Source of the DNA: Vibrio gigantis | GTDB taxonomy: Bacteria > Pseudomonadota > Gammaproteobacteria > Enterobacterales > Vibrionaceae | NCBI RefSeq assembly: GCF_024347515.1 | Contig: NZ_AP025493.1 | Span: 682,001-746,000 of the forward strand | Length of the DNA: 64,000 nt | Reading direction: 5' to 3' | Part shown: positions 17,601-24,343 of the stretch, in pieces | Layout: the number at the start of each line of letters is the position of its first letter | Position numbering within the stretch: position 1 is the first letter of the stretch | Notes under the pieces: generated by a model | What the model was told of the DNA's origin: nothing | Database searches by the model: none | The model's input: the letters and a program-made list of their open reading frames with translations, nothing else | Translations under genes and position numbers: made by a program

Positions 17601-17638
17601 TCGAAAAAGTAAAAGAGTACATCCGCTCACTCTTTTAA
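14624..17638 (+). CDS. Membrane HD-GYP cyclic-dinucleotide phosphodiesterase with Cache sensor and catalytic-domain insertion
   Basis: 1004 aa. Order: membrane helix (about 11-29), periplasmic dCache-like sensor (about 40-365, with TRTWYRNAK and LFYFMKTNGITLSRR), second helix (about 372-390), HAMP (RLSQPLNTLMQLTDNIARFDF), a GAF-like region (about 450-590), then HD-GYP. Catalytic signatures are intact: HCQRVPELT, WLHDCGKV (His662-Asp663), the second half beginning at LNDEERFMINDHI, and HHERIDGKGYP (894-904). Between the HD pair and HHE lie 231 residues, against roughly 65 in typical members, so an insertion of about 165 residues (charged, coiled-coil-like) splits the domain. HD-GYP proteins hydrolyse c-di-GMP, and some Vibrio ones act on 3',3'-cGAMP. 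Confidence 0.92.
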   Translation: MRRRRYPLSIHITSLFLILTTFVGTVLISISYRHSQELLLGTVREVSNEHRDKLESVFKQAIAPVITTLNVMAVSPFVTQQGSSIEKESWLASVDIIFKQNTNLVALFYGSEDGDFRIFRPLSTNKQRAENNAPAKATMMVSSTNLDGENFITYLDGAHQVISTAQSESKFNPTTRTWYRNAKPDGSIHLSEPYLFYFMKTNGITLSRRSADGKHVVGADFTLSSLSSQISELAYSPQTRLALFDEHFNLLGQHQLDLTTSNLTLEANNANINNGQSTNKLSGSEQEQSFFNIPKRDQMEALKSSVLGPLISDEEKFNLNLKNVEYNLNTWALTLTPVELTQNVTLYLAEATPHNELLSDLISMRDKQVAVAIGMLFICFGIVWLVANRLSQPLNTLMQLTDNIARFDFRRTHYPKSMIKEVANLAHSIELMEHTLHDLINLLRDTAGNQEFSILAKNIAHQSYLITKAETIVLFTQSEEKDVFNTAANLAIIPFKADINDFIKHTPWLLCQLKSGETIHLNREDNVLNYYQDSIFNSDLYLFPLLNREKLLVGIVAIGYERPITKMQADKHAFLRELLSFAEIAKDNIDQMQQQKDMLNAFIELIASAIDTKSPYTGGHCQRVPELTKWLTQATIDDDRYYPQFSLNSKQWEELMLAAWLHDCGKVTTPEYVVDKATKLETIYDRIHEIRMRFELLKQQAETDYWKAMANGGLQEEQLKILEQSLSELDEEFAFVAECNLGGESMTEEQLERLDQIAKRQWKRTLDDQLGLSWSEKERFNTQKDTVDKDKTEPTSPETILPVMEPLLADKPEHKIPWDNGFNPADVWQEAFVLKPGEVKYNQGELYNLKVRRGTLNDEERFMINDHIIQTFTMLNKLPYPSYLKNIPDIASGHHERIDGKGYPRGLNEDQLPLPSRAMAIADVFEALTSSDRPYKKGKLLSESLNIMTDMATSGHIDPKLYLLFLENKIYDKYAERFLEPNQRCEVDETKHIEKVKEYIRSLF

Positions 17639-17642
17639 ACGG

Positions 17643-18653
17643 TTAGCGCTTAACTATTGGCTGTAAACCCAACATCGAGCTTTCTTTGGAGCTGCTCGTC
17701 GGCTTGGCTGCTTGCCCAGCTTTACTGTGCTTTTTCGCTAACAAGGTGTTTGTGATGCTCGCAGCGACAATCAGATTAATACCGACTAACTGCTGAGTAG
17801 AAAATACATCATCAAAAAACACACCTTGCCACAGTGCACTAAACAACATGTTGGTGAAAATTAACGGAGCCAGTTGAGAACCACTTTCTGCAAGCTTGTA
17901 AGCCTTTGAACGGAATATCTGTGTATTAACAGTACATAACGCCAATCCAAATGCACCTATTCCAATCCAGCCGATTTGGTCAATCGTCTTTAAACTATTA
18001 AGAATGCTTGAGTCTGCTTGCACTCCAGAAACGCCTTGTATTGAGGTGAATACCAACATCGGGATAACCAGTATTGCCGCGACTAAGAATGTCCAAGCGT
18101 TAAGCTCTGCAGGCGTGAGACTGGTTTTAGAAGCGCGATACAAGCTCACTTGTGACGCTGAGTTGAATACTCCAGCCAACAAACCAAGCAGCAATTCAGG
18201 CCTCAAGAACTCAGAGCCAAATTTAAACTGCGACCAATCCCCTGCCATCATCAGAACACCAACAAAGGTTATCGCTAAGCAAAATATGGTTGTTGTATGA
18301 ATTTTGGCACCAAACATAAACTTTTCTAACAAAGGAATAAATAGCGGCCCAGTACTAAACAGCACTACACCTTCCACCAGCGTTAAAGTTTGTAACGACG
18401 TAAGAAAACACCACTGACATGCCACCATGAATATCGCGCGCATGACCAATGGCTTCCACATACTTCCTGTCGGCTTGCTGATTTTAGAAAAGATAAGAAA
18501 CAAGAATAAGAGCAAGCTGGGTAAGAAAAAACGCACAAAACTCAGCAATGAAATAGGCATCGCTTCCGATAGATACTTCGCCACTAAACCGCTTAAAGAC
18601 AAACTGAACGTAGACAACAACATGAAAGTCGTTGCCTTGGTAATATCAGACAT
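17643..18653 (-). CDS. EamA/DMT-superfamily transporter
   Basis: 336 aa from the ATG at 18653, which has an almost perfect ribosome site (GGAGGT, 7 nt upstream); a GTG three codons earlier lies inside that site. Ten hydrophobic helices in two EamA repeats are visible (first near ATTFMLLSTFSLSLSGLVAKYL). Such proteins export amino acids, purines or drugs, or transport sugar-phosphates; the substrate cannot be read from sequence. The C-terminus has a Ser/Lys-rich tail. It is divergent from the LysR gene at 18745 with a 91-nt gap, a typical regulator-exporter pair, so the exporter is probably controlled by that LysR. It is convergent with the HD-GYP gene. Confidence 0.88.
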   Translation of the reverse strand: MSDITKATTFMLLSTFSLSLSGLVAKYLSEAMPISLLSFVRFFLPSLLLFLFLIFSKISKPTGSMWKPLVMRAIFMVACQWCFLTSLQTLTLVEGVVLFSTGPLFIPLLEKFMFGAKIHTTTIFCLAITFVGVLMMAGDWSQFKFGSEFLRPELLLGLLAGVFNSASQVSLYRASKTSLTPAELNAWTFLVAAILVIPMLVFTSIQGVSGVQADSSILNSLKTIDQIGWIGIGAFGLALCTVNTQIFRSKAYKLAESGSQLAPLIFTNMLFSALWQGVFFDDVFSTQQLVGINLIVAASITNTLLAKKHSKAGQAAKPTSSSKESSMLGLQPIVKR

Positions 18654-18744
18654 AATTATCACCTCCTATGCTGTCTATTTTAGAAGCGTGACGTAATTAA
18701 AAATAGCGAGTAATATTAACCATAACTGTAAGGAAAACTTACCA

Positions 18745-19692
18745 ATGAAAAAGCTCGTTCCGCTTAAATCCGTTTACGCTTTCATTGCTGTTGCAGAAAC
18801 AGGCAGCATGACCGATGCCGCTCGCGTGTTGTATGTCAGCCACTCTGCAGTAAGCCAGGCCATTAAGTCTTTAGAACAACAGGTCAATAAGCCTCTGTTT
18901 CAGCGAGTAGGTCGCCGTGTTGTCCTTAATGCCGCAGGTAAACGTTATTACCGCAAGGTAGCTCCAGCATTAGAACAGGTGATAGAAGCGACTGAAGAGC
19001 TAGCAAGGACGCCCAATGACCACCGCATCACCCTCAATATGGTGAATTCGCTCGCCATGCACTGGTGGATCCCTCGCGTCCCCGACTTTCAAGCTTTTGC
19101 CCCGTCACTTGATATTCGTATTTCGACATTAACGGGCCCTTTTGATATCGAGCAAGAGGGGGTTGATATTGCTCTTGTGCATGGCAAACCCAATGAATGG
19201 GAGCGGTACTACAGCGAAAAACTAGGCGATGATGATCTGGTTCTGGTGTGTAGCCCTACGCTACTAACGAACAATAAAGAGTTAAGCGTCAAAGAGTTTG
19301 TCGAACAGAACCCTACAATTGGTGTTTTTAACCCAAGGCGAAAACACGACTGGCAAGTATGGTGCGACCATTATCAAATCCCGCTGCCCAGTTTCCACAG
19401 CAATCTAACCTTTGATGTATCGATTCAAGCAGTACAAGCCGCAATTCGTTCACTTGGCGTATTAGTCACCCATCGCTTGTTTGTAAAAGATGACATCAGC
19501 CACGGCATGCTGGTTGAGCTAGGCGAGCCAGTCGCTAACCCACACCAAGATTTCTATTTTGTTTGCCCAAAAAACAAGTTAAAACAAGAAAGTGTGCTAC
19601 AACTGAGAACATGGTTAAGACATGAATTTGCCAATTCAGACATGACGCTTAACGATAGAACACAAGAAGAGAATAACGATAACATTCAATAG
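18745..19692 (+). CDS. LysR-family regulator (GcvA-like)
   Basis: 315 aa. The helix-turn-helix spans residues 9-67 (FIAVAETGSMTDAARVLYVSHSAVSQAI, then LFQRVGRRVVLN). The effector domain has the GcvA/AmpR-group features MHWWIPRVPDFQAFAP and DIALVHGKP. It is divergent from the EamA transporter and upstream of YbjQ on the same strand with 24 nt between, so it may drive both. The C-terminal tail is acidic and Asn-rich. The target is inferred from position only. Confidence 0.88.
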   Translation: MKKLVPLKSVYAFIAVAETGSMTDAARVLYVSHSAVSQAIKSLEQQVNKPLFQRVGRRVVLNAAGKRYYRKVAPALEQVIEATEELARTPNDHRITLNMVNSLAMHWWIPRVPDFQAFAPSLDIRISTLTGPFDIEQEGVDIALVHGKPNEWERYYSEKLGDDDLVLVCSPTLLTNNKELSVKEFVEQNPTIGVFNPRRKHDWQVWCDHYQIPLPSFHSNLTFDVSIQAVQAAIRSLGVLVTHRLFVKDDISHGMLVELGEPVANPHQDFYFVCPKNKLKQESVLQLRTWLRHEFANSDMTLNDRTQEENNDNIQ

Positions 19693-19716
19693 AACCGTTA
19701 CTTACAAGAGGCCATT

Positions 19717-20037
19717 ATGATCATTACCACCACACAATCTGTCGAAGGTAAACGCATTGTCGACTACAAAGGGGTTATTGCCGGAGAAGCTATCTTAGGG
19801 GTGAACGTATTCAAGGATATGTTTTCTGGTATTCGTGATTTTGTTGGTGGACGTTCTGGCTCCTACGAAAAGGAACTCGAGAAAGCACGAAACTATGCAT
19901 TCAAAGAGTTAGAGCAGAAAGCCATTGAAGCCGGAGCAAACGCCGTCGTGGGTGTCGACATCGATTATGAAGTGCTTGGCACAGGTAACGGCATGCTAAT
20001 GGTGTCTGCAAGCGGTACTGCGGTGGTTGTTGCTTAA
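19717..20037 (+). CDS. YbjQ (UPF0145) family protein
   Basis: 106 aa, the normal size for this small family. Seen landmarks are MIITTTQSVEGKRIVDYKGVI near the start, the RDFVGGRSGSYEKELEKAR helix, and ANAVVGVDIDYEVLG near the C-terminus. Members form pentameric rings and have been described as putative heavy-metal binding, but the evidence is weak. It follows the LysR gene closely on the same strand and is ended by a strong terminator. Confidence 0.85.
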   Translation: MIITTTQSVEGKRIVDYKGVIAGEAILGVNVFKDMFSGIRDFVGGRSGSYEKELEKARNYAFKELEQKAIEAGANAVVGVDIDYEVLGTGNGMLMVSASGTAVVVA

Positions 20038-20113
20038 TTGATTATTGGTTGATTCTGAGTCCAGCTAACCACCAAGCCTTGCAGTCTGGAAACCAATAAT
20101 GTGATTCTCTATA

Positions 20114-20154
20114 AAAAAGCCCCTTGGCCAAATCGCTAGCTAAGGGGCATTTTT
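20114..20154. terminator. Bidirectional terminator
   Basis: AAAAAGCCCCTT (20114-20125) pairs with AAGGGGCATTTT (20142-20153). It has an A-run and a T-run on its two sides and lies between ybjQ (plus) and the M23 endopeptidase gene (minus). Confidence 0.85.
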
Positions 20155-20186
20155 GTATGCATTGCCCAAGTTAGATTTGAATATAT

Positions 20187-21440
20187 CTAGCTCGCGCGTT
20201 CAACTGGCGTAGAGAGCATGGCATCAAAAGAGGCCATTCGAGCCAAAAACTCTTTCCTATCTTTAGGCATAATCGAACTTGCCATCGGTAAGTTAGCCTT
20301 CATCGCATCGACCGCGCGACCACGAACCAACACTTCAAAATGCAAATGAGGGCCAGTAATACGACCAGTCGCACCCGATAGTGCAATTTTCTGACCTCGC
20401 TTGATTTGTTGCCCTTTCTTAACTAAGAAGCGGCTCAAGTGAAGATAACGGGTCTTATATACGCTGTTGTGTTCAATCACCAAGTATTTCCCGGCATAAG
20501 GGTGGTCACGAAGCGCGACAACACGGCCATCACCCGTTGAGTAAACCGGAGAACCAACAGGAGTAGCAAAGTCAGTACCATTATGTGGTGAGATTCGCCC
20601 AGTTACTGGGTGTCTTCGTGTCGGATTAAACGATGAAGTAATTCGTCGGAATTTTCTGTCGACAGGGTATCTATCAAAGGCTTGCTCTAGACTATTGCCC
20701 TCTCTGTCATAGAAAAGACCATCTGGCGCTAGAAAAGCTGCCACCTCACGGTTTCGTAACTGGATTGAGATACCTTGAACTTCTGTTTTGCCTGTTAGGT
20801 GATCATCTGTGTACTGCTCTTTGACCAATACATTGAAGCGGTCACCCGCTCTCAGCTCACGAGCGAAGTTAACTTTATCTTTCAACGTGCGCGTAATATT
20901 GGCTATCTGTGCTGTCGTCAGCCCTGCTTTGTATGCCGATGTTGAAAAACTCCCTTGGACACTACCCGTATAGAGTTTTTCTTTCCATTTGCCTGGGATC
21001 TCGTGGAATTTATAGGTGAAGCTACCATCATCGTTTCGAGTAAAGGTCGCTTGCTCAACCAGACTCTCGTGATAAATCAGCTCTACAAGCTGTTTGGAGT
21101 CACTATCCAGAAGCAACTCTAGATGATCACCAGGTTTTATTGTGTCGAGTTTCAAAGACTCAAGATCCGCTTCCATCACCTTTTGAACGGTTCCATAAGG
21201 CAGTTGCCATGACGAAAATATGTTGCTGAGGGTATCCCCTACCTTCACAAAGTAATGGACTTTAATCAAAGAGGGATTCAATTGAGAATCGACACCTTCT
21301 GCATCAGTCGCTGGAGGGCCTTGATAAGGTGTTATTTTTATAGATATTTCTTGTGCTGGTTTGGAATGAAAAGAGAGCAAAGCAGCAAAGGAAAAGGCAC
21401 TGATAGCAGTAATGATCAGGCCAATACGGAGGAACTTCAT
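20187..21440 (-). CDS. LysM/M23 peptidoglycan DD-endopeptidase, ShyB-like
   Basis: 417 aa with an N-terminal membrane segment (about residues 5-24), a LysM-like domain (VKVGDTLSNIFSSWQLPYGTVQKVM, about 65-110), a middle domain and a C-terminal M23 peptidase. The M23 zinc motifs are HNGTDFATPVGSPV (H-x3-D) and GPHLHFEVLVRG (HxH), both intact, so it should cleave the D-Ala-mDAP cross-link. Vibrio has several such enzymes (Shy family) needed for wall growth. A near-consensus Zur box lies 37 nt upstream, which points to the zinc-starvation-induced member ShyB. Family is confident; the ShyB identity rests on the Zur site. Confidence 0.88.
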   Translation of the reverse strand: MKFLRIGLIITAISAFSFAALLSFHSKPAQEISIKITPYQGPPATDAEGVDSQLNPSLIKVHYFVKVGDTLSNIFSSWQLPYGTVQKVMEADLESLKLDTIKPGDHLELLLDSDSKQLVELIYHESLVEQATFTRNDDGSFTYKFHEIPGKWKEKLYTGSVQGSFSTSAYKAGLTTAQIANITRTLKDKVNFARELRAGDRFNVLVKEQYTDDHLTGKTEVQGISIQLRNREVAAFLAPDGLFYDREGNSLEQAFDRYPVDRKFRRITSSFNPTRRHPVTGRISPHNGTDFATPVGSPVYSTGDGRVVALRDHPYAGKYLVIEHNSVYKTRYLHLSRFLVKKGQQIKRGQKIALSGATGRITGPHLHFEVLVRGRAVDAMKANLPMASSIMPKDRKEFLARMASFDAMLSTPVERAS

Positions 21441-21476
21441 AAAATACTTAGCGGTTATAACAAGGAACTTAGAAAG

Positions 21477-21491
21477 TGTTATAACATAACA
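21477..21491. promoter_or_regulatory. Zur box upstream of the M23 endopeptidase gene
   Basis: TGTTATAACATAACA is a near-perfect dyad and differs at one of 15 positions from the core of the Zur consensus as I remember it (TGTTATAATATAACA). A half-like GTTATAAC lies at 21454-21461, between the box and the start codon. This is the expected site for zinc-dependent repression. It is a sequence match only, without a score. Confidence 0.7.
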
Positions 21492-21601
21492 ATTAAAACA
21501 AAAAAATAAATGAAATGTAAGAAACCGCAGCGCAGTAAGTGTGAAAATATGGTGGGCGTGCGAAGCCCATCACCTTAGTTAACACCACTCTTTACCTAAC
21601 G

Positions 21602-22441
21602 TTACTCTTCGCGAAGTGCTTCGAAGCGTTCTAAGCCGCGCAACATCTCAAAATCAGGTTCATCAGCTAATAGCTCTCGCATTGAGCCACTGGCTTCGAC
21701 AGAACGTTCTAAATCATCAATAGCTTGCCCTTCTGCTCCTAGCCTAGCGTAAGCACAAGCACGTTGATACAAGGCGTGAGCATTTTGATCGTCCACTTCT
21801 AACACTCGATTACATAAGCTCATCGCCCAGTGGTATTCCTGAATATCCATTGCTGCGTCGGCTTTGTAAGTTAGCGCTTCTAAATCGCCCGGACGGACTT
21901 TTAAGATCTCATCATAGATTTCAATTTTCTGCTCAGCAGTTTGAGCATTTTGAGCTCTTAACCATAAGTTATGAATTTCGTTGATGATTTCGATTTCTCG
22001 ATTGTTCTCTGAGATGATTCGAGTCTTACGCTTAAGGTCCCTTTCAAGAACGTTAAACTTCTTCTCGTACTCTTGAGCAATCGAATTGAGTCGCTGGTCG
22101 GCCATCTCTTTGGTGGTGTGTTTCAACTCTTTGAGCGATTGCCAACCCACCAATGCAATTAGAGAAGCAACACCGGCAATAATGTAGAAGAAGTAGGTAA
22201 CGGTTACATTCGCATAGTTGAGAGATTTGTCCGCAACGGCTAATTCGCGGTCTGTCATCTGAATGGTTAAGCGTCTTTCAAGATCTTGCTGCTCCATTCG
22301 CAGTTGCTTCAACTCATCCAAGATATAGCGTTCCATCAGCGGTCTATCCAAATACTCTTGTTCCGAGTACTTAACCTGTTCGCTTGCAAAACTCATCGCG
22401 CTGAACACTGAGATAACTGCAATCAATAAGATTCGAAGCAT
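21602..22441 (-). CDS. Membrane protein with signal peptide, coiled coil and TPR repeats
   Basis: 279 aa. The N-terminal signal-like segment ends near SFA-SEQ (residue 19). A charged helix follows, then a membrane helix (about residues 81-100: VTYFFYIIAGVASLIALVGW), a long coiled coil (about 105-160) and about three TPR-like repeats (165-260: LKVRPGDLEALTYKADAAMD, then VLEVDDQNAHALYQRACAYA). The TPR part is probably cytoplasmic or periplasmic depending on topology. TPRs bind partner proteins. No enzyme domain is seen and no name can be given. It is upstream of the M23 gene on the same strand with 160 nt between. Confidence 0.75.
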   Translation of the reverse strand: MLRILLIAVISVFSAMSFASEQVKYSEQEYLDRPLMERYILDELKQLRMEQQDLERRLTIQMTDRELAVADKSLNYANVTVTYFFYIIAGVASLIALVGWQSLKELKHTTKEMADQRLNSIAQEYEKKFNVLERDLKRKTRIISENNREIEIINEIHNLWLRAQNAQTAEQKIEIYDEILKVRPGDLEALTYKADAAMDIQEYHWAMSLCNRVLEVDDQNAHALYQRACAYARLGAEGQAIDDLERSVEASGSMRELLADEPDFEMLRGLERFEALREE

Positions 22442-22717
22442 TATACATTCCTTATATATTCATATTTATGCTAACTGTATCTCGTAATAGGCATACAAGC
22501 TAGGAAGTCGACAAGTTTGCCTTGTCCAGATTGGAATTAACACTCTAAAACATCATTGATAATTATAAAACACCTGAAGCAACATCATTAATTTCTAAAT
22601 TATAAAAATACCGCGTAATACTGTTCTATATAATTAATTCGCGATGCGAATATACCAAAAATCGATTTATTGCATCGAGATGAATCTTATATTAATAACG
22701 ATCAGAGCGAGGTTAAT

Positions 22718-23233
22718 TTGAATAATCCACGATACGATTTAGTAAGCCGTGTACTGCACTGGGTGATGGCTTCTGTAATCATCTACGCAACAATCGCAGG
22801 GTATGTGATGCATTATGTCACCAGTCATCCAGAACTGTTTTCTTTTCTGTCAGTGCTCAACATGTCATTGGCGACCATTGCAACACCACTACTCGTGATT
22901 CGTTATATCTGGAGTCACTTTCGATCTTCACCAACTATGCCCACCTCGATACCAGAGGGGCAGAAATGCATTGCTAAGCTCGCACATTCCTTGATGTATC
23001 TTGTGATGTTTATGGTTTTCAGTACCGGTTACCTGATGCTAAAAGAGCCTTACTCTTTATTTTGGTTGGTGAACGTAAATAATCTAATTACCGACCCTGC
23101 GATCAACGACTTCTTTTTCTATTTACATCGTGCCAGTTGTATTGCCCTTACCTGTTTAATTATTCTGCATATTAGTGCTGCACTTAAACACCACTTTGTC
23201 TCTAGGAACTATGTATTGAAGATGATGCTCTAG
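22718..23233 (+). CDS. Cytochrome b561-type membrane protein
   Basis: About 171 aa from a TTG at 22718 with GAGG 5 nt upstream; the frame also opens at TTG 22670 without a ribosome site. Four membrane helices and the family's heme-ligand histidines are present: YDLVSRVLHWVMA (first helix), KLAHSLMYLVMF, FYLHRASCIALTC and LHISAALKHHFV. It belongs to the prokaryotic cytochrome b561 (CybB/YodB) family, which moves electrons from membrane quinol, in E. coli CybB to superoxide-derived chemistry. The downstream terminator is shared with the hypothetical gene on minus. Confidence 0.85.
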   Translation: MNNPRYDLVSRVLHWVMASVIIYATIAGYVMHYVTSHPELFSFLSVLNMSLATIATPLLVIRYIWSHFRSSPTMPTSIPEGQKCIAKLAHSLMYLVMFMVFSTGYLMLKEPYSLFWLVNVNNLITDPAINDFFFYLHRASCIALTCLIILHISAALKHHFVSRNYVLKMML

Positions 23234-23267
23234 ATTCAAAGAACTCAGGACGGATTGCACAAACAAA

Positions 23268-23296
23268 AAAGCCATAGCATGTTCGCTATGGCTTTC
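23268..23296. terminator. Bidirectional terminator
   Basis: AAAGCCATAGC (23268-23278) pairs with GCTATGGCTTT (23285-23295) across a 6-nt loop. It lies between the convergent b561 gene and the hypothetical gene at 23311. Confidence 0.85.
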
Positions 23297-23310
23297 TTAT
23301 TTCAATTCGC

Positions 23311-23745
23311 TTACTTGGTTTGAGTATCAAGCATCACTTGCCAATATTCACACTTAGCCAAGAATTCTTTTAAATAAAGTTCTGGGTTAGCAAGCTTCTC
23401 GCCGCCCTTAACATCAGCCCCTGTCACACGCCAAAAGCCACGAGTTACCAAGTTTCGATGATAAATAAAATCATTGAGTTCATTTGTCTTCAAAGGAAGC
23501 TGCTCACCAAACGTTTGTTCGTATAAGCCCAACGTAGAGGCTTGATCATTTGGCTTCTCCCTTAAAAAGGTATCCAGCTCTAAGCCTAATGACTGTTGCT
23601 GCTCTTTTGATAGGGTTTTAGCTAATTTAGAGATCACACTGAACAGAGCTAATTCTACTTTTTGAGACGCTAGTAACGACGCTCCCAAGAGTGCATGTTC
23701 ATTGGAGATATGTTGTTCTGTTGCTGAAGCGGTAGCTGTTGTCAC
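23311..23745 (-). CDS. Hypothetical protein, predicted helical
   Basis: 144 aa, starting at a GTG with GAGG 8 nt upstream, which supports translation. It is mainly alpha-helical, soluble and without Cys-rich, membrane or signal features. Recognisable words are HALLGASLLASQKVELALFS and DFIYHRNLVTRGFWRVTG, but I cannot tie them to a family. It is followed by a strong terminator and lies downstream of another small hypothetical gene on the same strand (98-nt gap). A genus-level conserved protein of unknown function is the best call. Confidence 0.6.
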   Translation of the reverse strand: MTTATASATEQHISNEHALLGASLLASQKVELALFSVISKLAKTLSKEQQQSLGLELDTFLREKPNDQASTLGLYEQTFGEQLPLKTNELNDFIYHRNLVTRGFWRVTGADVKGGEKLANPELYLKEFLAKCEYWQVMLDTQTK

Positions 23746-23843
23746 TTTATTAACCTCAAATAATCATAACGGGTGTTACTGAACTGGATAGAGTCTTTTT
23801 ATTAAGCTAAATCTTATTCTTGTACTTAAGAAGAGTCTTTTAG

Positions 23844-24122
23844 CTAAGCAGAGTCTTTTAGCAGAACGCGGTCAGCATCAATAATAGTGAAGCCCGATGC
23901 ATCTTCATTCTTTTCGATTTGTACTAAACCTTTAAAACCAATCTGTGACAACTTCTGCGCAAGTTGATCTGGTGCTGTTTCAAAAACAACATTCATAAAA
24001 GGCAAAGACTCAGCATCAACAAAACCATGCTCGTTAAACAGTTCCATTGCTTGAGATAAATGGTCTGAGTCGGTTAATTCGATAATTTCTACAACTTCTT
24101 CCAACAACATTTTCGATTCCAT
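23844..24122 (-). CDS. Small hypothetical protein
   Basis: 92 aa, soluble and acidic. The ATG at 24122 has a weak ribosome site; a second ATG three codons in (24113) is better placed after GGAA. It begins with an acidic helix (MLLEEVVEIIELTDSDHLSQAMEL) and ends with a beta-rich part (GFTIIDADRVLLKDS). No family recognised. Its upstream gap (24123-24343) shows nothing but an AT-rich stretch. Confidence 0.5.
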   Translation of the reverse strand: MESKMLLEEVVEIIELTDSDHLSQAMELFNEHGFVDAESLPFMNVVFETAPDQLAQKLSQIGFKGLVQIEKNEDASGFTIIDADRVLLKDSA

Positions 24123-24343
24123 ATTCGCCAGAAAGTGACTGACACAAGCACTTACGTTTTGCTCGCATACATCCCGATGCCCAAAGGCACCCCTTTAGTA
24201 GTAAAGAGATCATAACATATTAATGATCGTAAAATATGTTTTATTTCCCTAACCTATTGGGAATATAAGGAAACAATAGAAACTGATGAAGCATAAGCAA
24301 GACCAATTCGTCTCATTAAAAACAACAGCTTGATTTGAGGTAA

